This document shows, in pieces, positions 27,141-35,867 of a DNA stretch of 64,000 bases. The stretch lies in contig JAWMQM010000002.1 of the NCBI GenBank assembly GCA_033283175.1, positions 248,001 through 312,000 of the forward strand, given 5' to 3'. The position numbers and the translations under genes are program-made. This stretch comes from Pseudomaricurvus sp033283175 (lineage in GTDB: Bacteria; Pseudomonadota; Gammaproteobacteria; Pseudomonadales; Cellvibrionaceae). Position 1 is the first letter of the stretch. The number at the start of each line of letters is the position of its first letter. The notes beneath the pieces were generated by a model. It had not been told where the DNA came from and did no database searches. It was given only the letters and a program-made list of their open reading frames with translations.

Positions 27141-28148
27141 ATGGCAAAAACACGGGTTCTGACCGGTATTACCACCACAGGCACACCTCATCTGGGCAAT
27201 TATGTCGGAGCCATCCGGCCTGCCATTGAGGCCAGCCGTCAGCAGGAGAATCTCTCCTTCTATTTTCTGGCGGATTTCCACGCGCTGATCAAGTGTCAGG
27301 ACCCGGAAATGGTGCACCGTTCCACCATGGAGATTGCGGCGACGTGGCTGGCGCTGGGTTTGGATACCGACAATGTGGTGTTCTACCGCCAGTCCGATGT
27401 GCCGGAGATTCCCGAGCTGTGCTGGATGCTCAACTGCATGGCTGCCAAAGGTCTGATGAACCGCGCCCACGCCTACAAGGCCGCGGTAGCGGCCAACCAG
27501 GAGGCGGGTGAGGACCCGGACTTCGGCGTCACCATGGGGCTCTACAGCTACCCGGTGTTGATGGCGGCCGATATCCTCATGTTCAACGCCAACCAGGTGC
27601 CGGTGGGCAAGGACCAGATCCAGCACGTGGAGATGGCCCGCGATATCGCGGCCCGGTTCAATCATCATTACGGTGAACACTTCGCCCTGCCCGAGGCAGT
27701 GGTGGACGAGAAGGTGTCTGTGTTGCAGGGCCTGGACGGTCGCAAGATGAGCAAGAGCTACGGCAACACCATTCCGCTGTTCCTGCCGGAAAAGCAGCTG
27801 AAAAAGCACATCAACAAGATCAAGACCAACCTGCTGGAGCCGGGTGAGCCCAAAGATCCCGACACCAGTACCGTGTTCCAGGTCTGGCAGGCGTTCGCCA
27901 CTCGTGAGCAGACGGCAGAGATGCGCCAGGCGTTCGCCGAGGGTATCGCCTGGGGTGAAGCCAAGAAGCAGCTGTTTGAACTGGTAAATGCCGAGCTGGC
28001 CGAAGCCCGCGAACGCTACGAGTCGCTGCTGGCCAATCCGGCATTGATCGAAGAGAAGCTACGGGAGGGCGCGGCCAAGGCCCGGGCCTACAGTCAGCCG
28101 ATGCTGGAGAAGTGCCGTCGCGCAGTGGGTATTCGGCCGCTGGGCTGA
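27141..28148 (+). CDS. trpS: tryptophanyl-tRNA synthetase
   Basis: TrpS charges tRNA-Trp. The 335 residues carry the class I signature PHLGNYVGAIRP in place of HIGH and the KMSKS loop as GRKMSKSYGNT, with MAADILMFNANQVPVGKDQIQH between them. The ATG at 27141 gives the family N-terminus MAKTRVLTGI. A palindromic terminator follows directly. No sign of a leader peptide or tryptophan-dependent attenuator is seen upstream. Confidence 0.95.
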   Translation: MAKTRVLTGITTTGTPHLGNYVGAIRPAIEASRQQENLSFYFLADFHALIKCQDPEMVHRSTMEIAATWLALGLDTDNVVFYRQSDVPEIPELCWMLNCMAAKGLMNRAHAYKAAVAANQEAGEDPDFGVTMGLYSYPVLMAADILMFNANQVPVGKDQIQHVEMARDIAARFNHHYGEHFALPEAVVDEKVSVLQGLDGRKMSKSYGNTIPLFLPEKQLKKHINKIKTNLLEPGEPKDPDTSTVFQVWQAFATREQTAEMRQAFAEGIAWGEAKKQLFELVNAELAEARERYESLLANPALIEEKLREGAAKARAYSQPMLEKCRRAVGIRPLG

Positions 28149-28160
28149 TGGCCTGGGAGG

Positions 28161-28196
28161 CAATAAAAAACGGGGCCCGGGCCCCGTTTTTTATTG
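28161..28196. terminator. bidirectional terminator between trpS and bioA
   Basis: These 36 bases are a perfect palindrome: caataaaaaacggggccc followed directly by its reverse complement. The stem gives a GC-rich hairpin with A-tract and T-tract, so it can end both the rightward trpS and the leftward bioA transcripts. Confidence 0.92.
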
Positions 28197-28215
28197 CGGC
28201 TTGAAAAACCCAGGC

Positions 28216-29517
28216 TCAGGCGCCAAAACAGCGCGCCGGATCACTCACCACCCGCACCATGGCAGCGGTCAGCTGTTCCAGCTCCTCGGCACTCATCACG
28301 TAGGGCGGCATCACGTATACCAGCTTGCCAAACGGGCGAATCCAGACACCTTCATCCACCAGCGCCTGCTGGATGGTGGCCATGTGCACTGGCTTCTCCA
28401 GTTCCACCACGCCAATGGCACCCAGCACACGCACGTCGCTGACGTGCCCGAACTCCGCGCAGGGGGCCAGGCCTTGGTGCAGGCCGGCGTTAATGTTCCG
28501 GACGCGCTGCTGCCAGTCGCTCTCCAGCAACAGGCGGGTGCTGGCCAGGGCTGTAGCGCAGGCCAGCGGATTGCCCATAAAGGTAGGGCCGTGCATAAAG
28601 ACACCGGCTTCGCCGCGGCAGATGCCGTCGGAGACACGGGTGTTGCAGAGGGTGGCCGCCAGTGTCATATAGCCACCGGTCAATGCCTTGCCCAGGCACA
28701 GAATGTCCGGTTCGATGCCAGCGTGTTCGCAGGCGAAGAGGGTGCCGCTGCGGCCAAAGCCGGTGGCGATCTCGTCTGCAATCAGCAGCACATCGTAGTG
28801 GTCACAGAGCTCCCGTACCCGCTGCAGGTACTGTGGCGGGTAGAAGCGCATACCGCCGGCGCCCTGCACAATGGGCTCCAGGATAACCGCCGCCAGCTCA
28901 CCGTGATGTTGGTCCAGGGCCTGCTGCATCTCACTGATGTAGCTCTCATCCCAGGGGGTGTCGTAGCCGGCCACCGGCGCGCTGACAAACAGCTGCTGGG
29001 TGAGGTTGTTGCTGAACAGGTGGTGCATACCGGTGACCGGGTCGCACACCGACATGGCGCCAAAGGTATCGCCGTGATAGCCGTTGCGCAGGCTCAGCAG
29101 GCGCGACTTCTGCGGTTTGCCCTGGCTGTGCCAGTACTGCAGGGCCATTTTCATGGCTACTTCTACCGCCACCGAGCCGGAGTCGCTGAAAAAGACCTTG
29201 TTGAGTGATGGCGGGGTGATATCCACCAGTAGCGCCGCCAGTTCCACCGCCGGCTCGTGGGTGAGGCCGCCGAACATCACGTGGGACATCTTGCCCAGCT
29301 GTGACTGCATGGCGTCATTCAGTACCGGGTGGTTGTAGCCGTGGATGGTGCACCACCAGGAGGCCATGCCATCCAGCAGTTGGCGGCCGTCCGCCAGGGT
29401 CAGTGTACAGCCGCTCGCCGAGGCCACCGGATAGACCACAGGGGCGTTGAGGAAGGAGGAGTAGGGGTGCCAGACGTGCTCGCGATCCAGCTTCAGTATC
29501 TCGTCGGTGGTGCTCAT
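28216..29517 (-). CDS. bioA: adenosylmethionine-8-amino-7-oxononanoate aminotransferase BioA
   Basis: BioA transfers the amino group of SAM to KAPA to give DAPA in biotin synthesis, using pyridoxal phosphate. The 433 residues include REHVWHPYSS, the SASGCTLTLADGRQLLDGMASWW block, DSGSVAVEVAMKMA, the DEIATGFGR Asp and the cofactor lysine in LCLGKALTGGYM. The ATG at 29517 has GAGGT just upstream; the frame is open further back. No other bio genes are in the window, so bioA is separated from the rest here. It diverges from ttcA across a 183-base spacer. Confidence 0.95.
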   Translation of the reverse strand: MSTTDEILKLDREHVWHPYSSFLNAPVVYPVASASGCTLTLADGRQLLDGMASWWCTIHGYNHPVLNDAMQSQLGKMSHVMFGGLTHEPAVELAALLVDITPPSLNKVFFSDSGSVAVEVAMKMALQYWHSQGKPQKSRLLSLRNGYHGDTFGAMSVCDPVTGMHHLFSNNLTQQLFVSAPVAGYDTPWDESYISEMQQALDQHHGELAAVILEPIVQGAGGMRFYPPQYLQRVRELCDHYDVLLIADEIATGFGRSGTLFACEHAGIEPDILCLGKALTGGYMTLAATLCNTRVSDGICRGEAGVFMHGPTFMGNPLACATALASTRLLLESDWQQRVRNINAGLHQGLAPCAEFGHVSDVRVLGAIGVVELEKPVHMATIQQALVDEGVWIRPFGKLVYVMPPYVMSAEELEQLTAAMVRVVSDPARCFGA

Positions 29518-29700
29518 GGGTACCTCGGTCTGCATTCGGGCCCATTGTAGAGGGCGACTATGCAAACGCAAGCCAAACACACACCGGGCGGGCGCTGGCT
29601 GGTCCGCAGGGCCTGTTGCGACTGGCGCAGGTGGTAGTTTCCCGGGGCGTTCAAAATCCGTACAATAGCGCCCCCTTGAGACTCGGGTAGAGCAGGTATT

Positions 29701-30621
29701 GTGGTGACGGAAACAGCGGAAAGAAAACAGCGGCTGGAGTTCAACAAGTTACAGAAGCGTTTGCGCCGCAACGTGGGCAACGCCATCGTCGATTACAACA
29801 TGATCGAGGATGGTGATGTGGTCATGGCCTGCATCAGCGGTGGCAAGGACAGCTTTGCCATGCTGGATATCCTGCTCAGCCTGCAGAAGACGGCGCCGGT
29901 CTCGTTTCAGGTGATTGCGGTCAATCTGGACCAGAAGCAGCCCGGCTTCCCCGAGCATGTGTTGCCGGAGTATTTTGAGTCCATTGATGTGCCTTACTAC
30001 ATCATCGACAAGGACACTTACAGTGTGGTGCGGGAAAAAATCCCCGAAGGCCAGAAGACCTGCGGCCTCTGCTCACGCTTGCGCCGCGGCACCCTCTACT
30101 CCTTTGCCGAGCAGATTGGTGCCACCAAGATGGCCCTGGGCCACCACATGGACGACATTGTGGAGACCCTGTTCCTGAATATGTTCCACGGCAGTCGCCT
30201 GAAGGCGATGCCGCCGAAATTGCGCTCTGACGACCAGCGCAATGTGGTCATTCGCCCGCTGGCCTACTGCCGGGAGTACGATCTGGTCGAATACGCCGAT
30301 TTCAAACAGTTTCCCATCATCCCCTGCAATCTCTGTGGCTCGCAGGAGAACCTGCAGCGCGAGGCTGTCAAAGCCATGCTGAAGGAGTGGGAGCGCAAAG
30401 ACGTCAGCCGGGTGGAGCGCATCTTCAAGTCCCTGCAGAATGTCGCCCCCAGCCAGCTGGCGGATACCAACCTGTTTGATTTCGCCAATCTGCCCATTGA
30501 TCGCAGCGGCGAACGGGCAGAGTATGAATTTGAGGACGCCACCGTGGGCGCCTCCAACATCACACCTTCGGCAATTCCCGCCGGTGTGCAGATTGTCGAG
30601 GCGGTAGAGATTGCCGACTGA
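29701..30621 (+). CDS. ttcA: tRNA 2-thiocytidine(32) synthetase TtcA
   Basis: TtcA thiolates cytidine-32 in certain tRNAs, using ATP and an oxygen-sensitive iron-sulfur cluster. The 306-residue protein has the PP-loop SGGKDSFAML and the two CxxC pairs of the family (TCGLCSRLRR and IPCNLCGSQ). GTG codons at 29701 and 29704 are both possible starts. A macrodomain gene follows after 40 bases on the same strand. Confidence 0.95.
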   Translation: MVTETAERKQRLEFNKLQKRLRRNVGNAIVDYNMIEDGDVVMACISGGKDSFAMLDILLSLQKTAPVSFQVIAVNLDQKQPGFPEHVLPEYFESIDVPYYIIDKDTYSVVREKIPEGQKTCGLCSRLRRGTLYSFAEQIGATKMALGHHMDDIVETLFLNMFHGSRLKAMPPKLRSDDQRNVVIRPLAYCREYDLVEYADFKQFPIIPCNLCGSQENLQREAVKAMLKEWERKDVSRVERIFKSLQNVAPSQLADTNLFDFANLPIDRSGERAEYEFEDATVGASNITPSAIPAGVQIVEAVEIAD

Positions 30622-30661
30622 GGGAATCCGGCTCCGGTGGCCCGGCAAAAGGAGTCGTGCC

Positions 30662-31171
30662 ATGGCCATTGACGTTGTGCAGGGTGACATCACCAGTTTG
30701 CAGGTTGATGTAGTGGTAAATGCTGCCAATGCCCGCCTCGCCGGGGGCGGTGGTGTCGATGGTGCCATACACCGGGCCGCAGGCAGCGCTGAATTGCAGC
30801 AGGCCTGTCGTGCGATTGGTGGCTGTCCCACCGGGGAGGTACGGGTCACGCCGGCGTTCCGGCTGCCGGCGCGGGCCATCTACCACACCGTAGGGCCTGT
30901 CTGGCAGGGTGGTACTGCCGGTGAAGAAGCGCAGCTACGCAGCTGCTACCGTCACTGCCTGCAACAGCTGCGGAATGATGAGCTGCACACCATTGCTTTC
31001 CCGGCTATCAGCTGTGGTGTCTACGGCTATCCACCGGAACTGGCGGTTCCCGTTGCTGTGAGCGAAGCCCGCAGGGCCTTGCGGCAACATCCCGACCTTG
31101 GGGTTATTTTCTGCTGCTTCGACAGCACCATGGCGGATCTCTATCGCCGTGCACTCTCCTCTGCTGCCTGA
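30662..31171 (+). CDS. macrodomain O-acetyl-ADP-ribose deacetylase-like protein
   Basis: This 169-residue protein is a stand-alone macrodomain of the YmdB/MacroD type: VVVNAANARLAGGGGVDGAIHRAAG is the ribose-binding core, followed by GEVRVTPAFRLPARAIYHTVGP and FPAISCGVYGYPPELA. Such enzymes hydrolyse O-acetyl-ADP-ribose or remove ADP-ribose from targets. AGGAG is seven bases before the ATG at 30662. It follows ttcA by 40 bases and may share its transcript. Confidence 0.9.
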   Translation: MAIDVVQGDITSLQVDVVVNAANARLAGGGGVDGAIHRAAGSAELQQACRAIGGCPTGEVRVTPAFRLPARAIYHTVGPVWQGGTAGEEAQLRSCYRHCLQQLRNDELHTIAFPAISCGVYGYPPELAVPVAVSEARRALRQHPDLGVIFCCFDSTMADLYRRALSSAA

Positions 31172-31332
31172 GGCGGCGTAAAAAACCGCATTAATTCATG
31201 CGACACGGCTATCAATTGTCGTCGCTCACAGTAAAATGAATGCCAGCGTCGTCCGCCCTTTGACTGGCATCCGCAGTGGCAGGAATGGACGGCTTAGACT
31301 GAATTGCGGATTGCAGGGTCGGGTGTAAGAGT

Positions 31333-33771
31333 TTGATCTCACAGCCATTTTCCAGGGGTATCTCGTTTCGATTGGCCAGGGCCGGCGTGGTGCTGGTGCT
31401 GGTGCTGGGTGGCGCGCTGACCACGGCCCAGCTCTATCTGGACTATCGTGCCCAGCTCACCACCCTGGATCGGTTGGCCCATCAGGTCATGCAGGCGGCG
31501 CTGCCTCCGGCAACGCGGGCAGTACATACCCTCGACGGTGATATGTCCGAGGAGGTGGTGGATGGCCTGCTGGCCTATGGGTTTATTACCGACGCCCGCA
31601 TTCAGGATGAGATGGGCAACACTCTGGCCCACAGGCAGCAACCTCCCTTGCTGGCAGGACGCTCCTGGCTCGCCTCCTATCTCAAGCCCACTTATCGTCA
31701 CTACTCACAACAGCTGACATTGCCCGGTTATGGCAATCAGCAGGCGGGAGCCATCTCCTTCAGTGTCGAGGTGCACAGTGCCCTGAATGGCTTTTACGAG
31801 CGCTCAGGTGTGGTGATCCTCGCCGGTATGTTGCGTAACCTGTTGTTGCTGGCGTTACTGTTGGCGGTGTTCTATTTCCTGCTGACCCGACCCCTGGTGA
31901 GAATGCTGAGGGACATCCAGTCCATTGAGCCGGCCGATCCAGGGCGTCGGCGTATCGCAGTCCCCCACGCGGAAAAAAATGACGAGTTAAGCCAGCTCGC
32001 CGGTTCGGCCAACCAGTTGTTGGGGGCCGTGGAGGAGGCGTTCGAGCAGCGCCGTGTCGTGGAGTCGGCACTGCGGGAGAGTGAGCAGGCTATCCGCCAG
32101 ATTATCGATGAGCTGCCGGCTATGGTGGTGTTGTGCGAATTTGGTGGCTGTATCGAGTTTGCCAACCAGAATATGGCGACGTTTTTTGGCTATACCCGCG
32201 AGGAGCTGACCGGTCTCAATATCTCCCAGTTGGGTATGAGTTTTCTGGCGGTAGGTGACGATCTGGGAATCGGTAAGCTGGTGCCCCGCGGGTTCGAAGG
32301 CTTTTTCCTCTCCGCCAACGGCGACAACCACTACCTGCAGGCACAGGCGCAGCCCATTCAGTTGCAGGACAGAACCCTGGTGCTGCTGGTGGCCAATGAC
32401 ATTTCCGGTCGCCGCGAGGCGGAAGAGAAGATGGCCCATATGGCCTATCACGATGCCCTGACCGATCTGCCCAACCGCGTGCAGTTGGTGGAGCGGTTGG
32501 AGCAGGAGATGGTGCGCAGCCGTCGCTATCGCTATTACGGCGCCATACTCTTTATCGACCTCGATCACTTCAAGACCATTAACGACTCGCTGGGCCATCC
32601 GGTGGGCGATCAGCTGCTGCAACAGGTGGCGCTGCGCCTCTCCTCCATGGTACGAGGCGACGATGTGGTGGCGCGCTTGAGTGGCGACGAGTTCGTGGTG
32701 GTGCTGACCCGCCTGGACAACGTGAGGGAGACGGCGGCCCTGCAAGCCGGAGAAATAGCGGAAAAAATTCGTGTCAGTCTCGGTGAGCCTTACCCCTACG
32801 AGGACATGCAGCTGCACGTCTCCTGCAGCATTGGTGTGGTGCTGTTTTCCGACGAAGAAACTTCGGTGCATGAGCTGCTGCGCTTTGCCGATACCGCCAT
32901 GTATCAGTCCAAGGAGAAGGGCCGCGACGCCATCGAGTTTTTCAATACCGACATGGCTGACCGGGTGGCATCGCAGTTGCGCATGCAGGGTGAGCTGCAC
33001 CAGGCGCTGGAGGAGCAGCAATTCCGCCTTTACTGGCAGCCGCGGATCAATGTCGATGACGGCGGGATTGAAGGGGCGGAAGCTCTGTTGCGCTGGCAGC
33101 ATCCCCTGCGTGGTTTGATCGAACCGGGCGAGTTTCTGCCTGTGCTGGAAGCCTCGGGGCTGATGGTGGATGTGGGGCAGTGGGTGATTGCGGAAGGCTG
33201 TGCGCAGGTGCGGTTGCTGGTTCAGAATGGCCTGTGGTCGCCGGGGATGAAGCTCAGCCTCAACCTGAGTCCGCGCCAGTTCCGTTGCCAGACGTTTGTC
33301 GAAGAGGTCTCTGCGGTGCTTGAGGAAGCCCAGTTACCGGAGGGAGCCATCGACCTGGAAGTCACGGAAGGGGTGGTAATCCAGAATATCGATGAGGCTA
33401 TTGCCATTATGCAGCGCCTCCGGGGGCTGGGCATCAGCTTCTCGCTGGATGACTTTGGTACCGGCTACTCCTCCATCAGCTACCTCAAGCGCTTGCCGGT
33501 CTCCAGTCTCAAGATCGACAGCAGTTTTGTGCGGGATATTGTGGACGACAACAGCGACCGTATTCTGGTGGAAACCATCATCACCATGGGGCAGCTGCTG
33601 GGCCTGCAGGTGGTGGCCGAAGGGGTGGAAGACAGGATGCAACTGGATGTCCTGCGAGCCTATGGTTGTGACAGCTACCAGGGTAACTACTTCAGCGAGC
33701 CGGTGCCGCTGGCGGAGTTTGAGAAACTACTGGCCATCTCCGCGCCCGGTATGATGGCCGCCCGCAGTTAA
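31333..33771 (+). CDS. membrane GGDEF/EAL cyclic-di-GMP protein with PAS domain
   Basis: The 812-residue protein has two membrane segments (about residues 17-34 and 158-180) around a periplasmic sensor, a HAMP-like linker, a PAS domain (about 255-360), a GGDEF domain with SGDEF as its signature (about 450) and an EAL domain. The EAL domain keeps AEALLRW (about 583), SLNLSPRQF, the DDFGTGYSS loop and AEGVED, so phosphodiesterase activity is likely; SGDEF variants can still be cyclases. The start is a TTG at 31333 with a weak ribosome site, uncertain but needed to keep the first membrane segment. Confidence 0.9.
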   Translation: MISQPFSRGISFRLARAGVVLVLVLGGALTTAQLYLDYRAQLTTLDRLAHQVMQAALPPATRAVHTLDGDMSEEVVDGLLAYGFITDARIQDEMGNTLAHRQQPPLLAGRSWLASYLKPTYRHYSQQLTLPGYGNQQAGAISFSVEVHSALNGFYERSGVVILAGMLRNLLLLALLLAVFYFLLTRPLVRMLRDIQSIEPADPGRRRIAVPHAEKNDELSQLAGSANQLLGAVEEAFEQRRVVESALRESEQAIRQIIDELPAMVVLCEFGGCIEFANQNMATFFGYTREELTGLNISQLGMSFLAVGDDLGIGKLVPRGFEGFFLSANGDNHYLQAQAQPIQLQDRTLVLLVANDISGRREAEEKMAHMAYHDALTDLPNRVQLVERLEQEMVRSRRYRYYGAILFIDLDHFKTINDSLGHPVGDQLLQQVALRLSSMVRGDDVVARLSGDEFVVVLTRLDNVRETAALQAGEIAEKIRVSLGEPYPYEDMQLHVSCSIGVVLFSDEETSVHELLRFADTAMYQSKEKGRDAIEFFNTDMADRVASQLRMQGELHQALEEQQFRLYWQPRINVDDGGIEGAEALLRWQHPLRGLIEPGEFLPVLEASGLMVDVGQWVIAEGCAQVRLLVQNGLWSPGMKLSLNLSPRQFRCQTFVEEVSAVLEEAQLPEGAIDLEVTEGVVIQNIDEAIAIMQRLRGLGISFSLDDFGTGYSSISYLKRLPVSSLKIDSSFVRDIVDDNSDRILVETIITMGQLLGLQVVAEGVEDRMQLDVLRAYGCDSYQGNYFSEPVPLAEFEKLLAISAPGMMAARS

Positions 33772-33808
33772 CAGCGATTTCGGGGAACCGTAACCGTCGC
33801 CGCCTTCT

Positions 33809-34534
33809 TCAGATTGGAAACAGTTTCGCCAGCAGTACCGGTACGGCGGTTTCCACCCGTAAAATCCTTGGCCCGAGGTGAACAGGTGTACAGCCGGCCT
33901 CTGTCAGCTTGTCCACTTCGTAATCGATAAAGCCACCCTCGGGGCCAATCACCAGCAGGGTATCCTCCCTGGTCGCGTCCGGGCAGGGAGCGGCATTGCG
34001 GGGGTGGGCCAGTAAAGCCCGTCGCCCCTGGCAGAGCCCGGGCAGCTCATCTTCGACAAAGGGCTTGAAGCGTTTCACCAGGCGTATTTCGGGCAGCAGT
34101 GTATCCACTCCCTGCTCCAGACCCAGCAGCAGTTGTTCGCGGATTTGAAGTTCCTGTAGCCACGGCGATTGCCAATAACTTTTCTCTACCCGATAGCTGT
34201 TGATAAAGGTGAGCTGCTTTACGCCCATAGTGGCAATGGTTTGCAGGATGCGCTTTACCATCTTGGGGCGTGGCAAGGCCACGACCAGGTGCAGCGGCAG
34301 TGGCGGCGGAGGCAGGGAGTTCAGGGTGACCTGCAGCCGCACGGACGCCTGGTCGCAGGCAGTGACCTCGGCGCTGCCAATCTGCCCGTTGAGCATGCCT
34401 GCACGCACTTGGCTGCCTACCGTCACACCGTTAACCGTAAGCAGGTGCTGCGCCCGGCGGTCGTTGAGGATGACGTCGCCGGCGGGTGACAGGGCATCGT
34501 TGAAATCTGAGGGGTACAGGATCAGTAGGTTCAT
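33809..34534 (-). CDS. rsmE: 16S rRNA (uracil-1498-N3) methyltransferase RsmE
   Basis: RsmE methylates U1498 in the decoding region of 16S rRNA. The 241-residue SPOUT-class protein has an N-terminal PUA-like part (residues about 1-75, RAQHLLTVNGVTVGSQVRAG) and the trefoil-knot part with VVALPRPKMVKRILQ, VIGPEGGFIDYEVD and LGPRILRVETAV. It lies divergent to the tRNA-Arg gene that hosts the mobile element, and convergent with the GGDEF/EAL gene. Confidence 0.94.
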   Translation of the reverse strand: MNLLILYPSDFNDALSPAGDVILNDRRAQHLLTVNGVTVGSQVRAGMLNGQIGSAEVTACDQASVRLQVTLNSLPPPPLPLHLVVALPRPKMVKRILQTIATMGVKQLTFINSYRVEKSYWQSPWLQELQIREQLLLGLEQGVDTLLPEIRLVKRFKPFVEDELPGLCQGRRALLAHPRNAAPCPDATREDTLLVIGPEGGFIDYEVDKLTEAGCTPVHLGPRILRVETAVPVLLAKLFPI

Positions 34535-34578
34535 CGGTCAGGATTACAGTGCAGGGCGAACGTGATGCGTGCTTCGGG

Positions 34579-34607
34579 TTGAGGAACAGGAGTTAACTGT
34601 TTAGAAT
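34579..34607 (+). promoter_or_regulatory. promoter of tRNA-Arg(CCU)
   Basis: The boxes ttgagg (34579-34584) and tagaat (34602-34607) are exactly 17 bases apart and each matches the sigma-70 consensus in at least four positions. The tRNA begins 55 bases after the -10 box, a normal leader length. Confidence 0.65.
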
Positions 34608-34662
34608 TTCACGCCATTCTAGCACGGGCCGCTGATAGCGGTGCGCCTGGATGAACCCGTTT

Positions 34663-34739
34663 CCACCCTTAGCTCAGCTGGATAGAGCGTCCCCCTCCTA
34701 AGGGGAAGGTCACAAGTTCGAATCTTGTAGGGTGGGCCA
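34663..34739 (+). tRNA. tRNA-Arg, anticodon CCU
   Basis: The 77-base gene folds into a full cloverleaf: acceptor ccaccct/agggtgg with discriminator G and encoded CCA, D-arm gctc/gagc, anticodon stem tcccc/gggga with loop CUCCUAA (anticodon CCU), and T-arm acaag/cttgt with loop TTCGAAT. It reads AGG codons. Its last 46 bases plus one base beyond form one copy of the 47-bp repeat that bounds the integrated element, so the tRNA has been regenerated whole after insertion. Confidence 0.97.
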
Positions 34740-34740
34740 T
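34694..34740 (+). repeat. attachment-site repeat, tRNA copy (attL)
   Basis: These 47 bases, beginning cctcctaaggggaaggtc inside the anticodon loop and ending one base past the CCA, recur exactly at 44282-44328. This is the identity block expected when a tyrosine recombinase inserts into a tRNA anticodon-to-3'-end region. Confidence 0.95.
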
Positions 34741-34811
34741 TTTCTTATTGTATATCAATAGCCTAGAGGCGCATTTGGCGGGTGTCAGATGGTCTCTAGC
34801 GATTCCTCCGC

Positions 34812-34833
34812 TTCTGCTTAACACCTGTCTAAC
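34812..34833 (+). repeat. left copy of a 22-bp end repeat, possible recombinase or excisionase site
   Basis: The sequence ttctgcttaacacctgt followed by ctaac matches 21 of 22 bases with 44118-44139, in the same orientation. Both lie within about 200 bases of an attachment repeat, as arm-type integrase sites do. Confidence 0.6.
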
Positions 34834-34986
34834 AAGCACCTCTGTTTGATACCTTTCGGCTACTAGCGCTCGGGCTGGTCTGGTTGATATTTGAACAGGC
34901 TTGACCCCCTTTGTTCTAGTGAGATCTGATTGGTATTCTTGATCAACTAGAGCGTTGCTGACTACGGTGATTATTTCGGCATAGAG

Positions 34987-35850
34987 TTGAAAGAGGTCGA
35001 TTGTAGGTTGGAGATTTGGGGGAAAGGGAAATTGACTGATAATACAAAAGATACTGTAAGCGTTGTATGCGTGCTCAAATATTCTGGTTCAGATGCTCCA
35101 GATCCAGGCATTCCCGTGCATGACATTCGTGCGAATAAACCTCTTGGATTGTATGAAAAGAAAGGCGATGAAACGGCGTTCTTCCAAAAGATTTTCAAGG
35201 CAAAGATAGGTTCTTGCAACATAAGTGTTGCCGTGCCGAACGAAATTTCAATTTCCTTGAGTATTGCAAACAAATCCATTATTGCCTCTAAAGAATTGAA
35301 AGCTCGAATTGAAGAGATGGCTGGTGGTGAAAAGGCAATGTTCTATGAAAGTGAGGAGGTTGGGCTCGCCTACGACTATTTAGAGGAAATTCAAAAGGCA
35401 GTAGTTTTCTCATATAAGGCAGTCGAATCATTTTGCAATGCGTCCATTCCACATGGCTATTTGTATGAGAAGATAAATAACAAGGGTGTCAAAGAGATAT
35501 ATGGTAAGGAACAGATAGAAAGATGGATAAAAACATCTGACAAAATATCAGAAATATTGCCAGACGTTTTGGGTCATGCGAGCCCAGTGGGTGAAAAATT
35601 CTGGAGTGGATTTAAAAACTTAGAGCGAGTCAGAAATGAAATTGTCCACAGTAAGTCTTTTAGCGCGATAGATATCCTGTCCGAGCTATTTTCTAATGAT
35701 GTCGAAAATTACGTCGATTCGTCATTAGATTTGTTAGATTTCTTTATATCAAAGGACCCTTATAATCAGATCTTTCCATTAGGATTTGGCCTCTCTGGCG
35801 TTGGAGTGGCGTCGTGTGATGAGGCCAGTGAAGTTATTATCTATCCATAA
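34987..35850 (+). CDS. HEPN-type protein, candidate defence or toxin component
   Basis: The 287-residue product is not a protein I can name. Residues 125-255 are helical and carry a typical HEPN pattern: FSYKAVESFCNASIP, then a spacer, then ERVRNEIVHSKS, whose R216-N217-x3-H221 fits the R-x4-6-H ribonuclease motif. The first 100 residues look strand-rich and may be a sensing part. The first available start is TTG at 34987 without a clear ribosome site; the frame stays open back to 34951 with no ATG or GTG, so the true start is doubtful or the gene was clipped. It is followed 17 bases later by a DUF4145 gene, and both are AT-rich cargo next to the attachment site. Confidence 0.75.
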   Translation: MKEVDCRLEIWGKGKLTDNTKDTVSVVCVLKYSGSDAPDPGIPVHDIRANKPLGLYEKKGDETAFFQKIFKAKIGSCNISVAVPNEISISLSIANKSIIASKELKARIEEMAGGEKAMFYESEEVGLAYDYLEEIQKAVVFSYKAVESFCNASIPHGYLYEKINNKGVKEIYGKEQIERWIKTSDKISEILPDVLGHASPVGEKFWSGFKNLERVRNEIVHSKSFSAIDILSELFSNDVENYVDSSLDLLDFFISKDPYNQIFPLGFGLSGVGVASCDEASEVIIYP

Positions 35851-35867
35851 ATTTTTTGGGGGACCGA

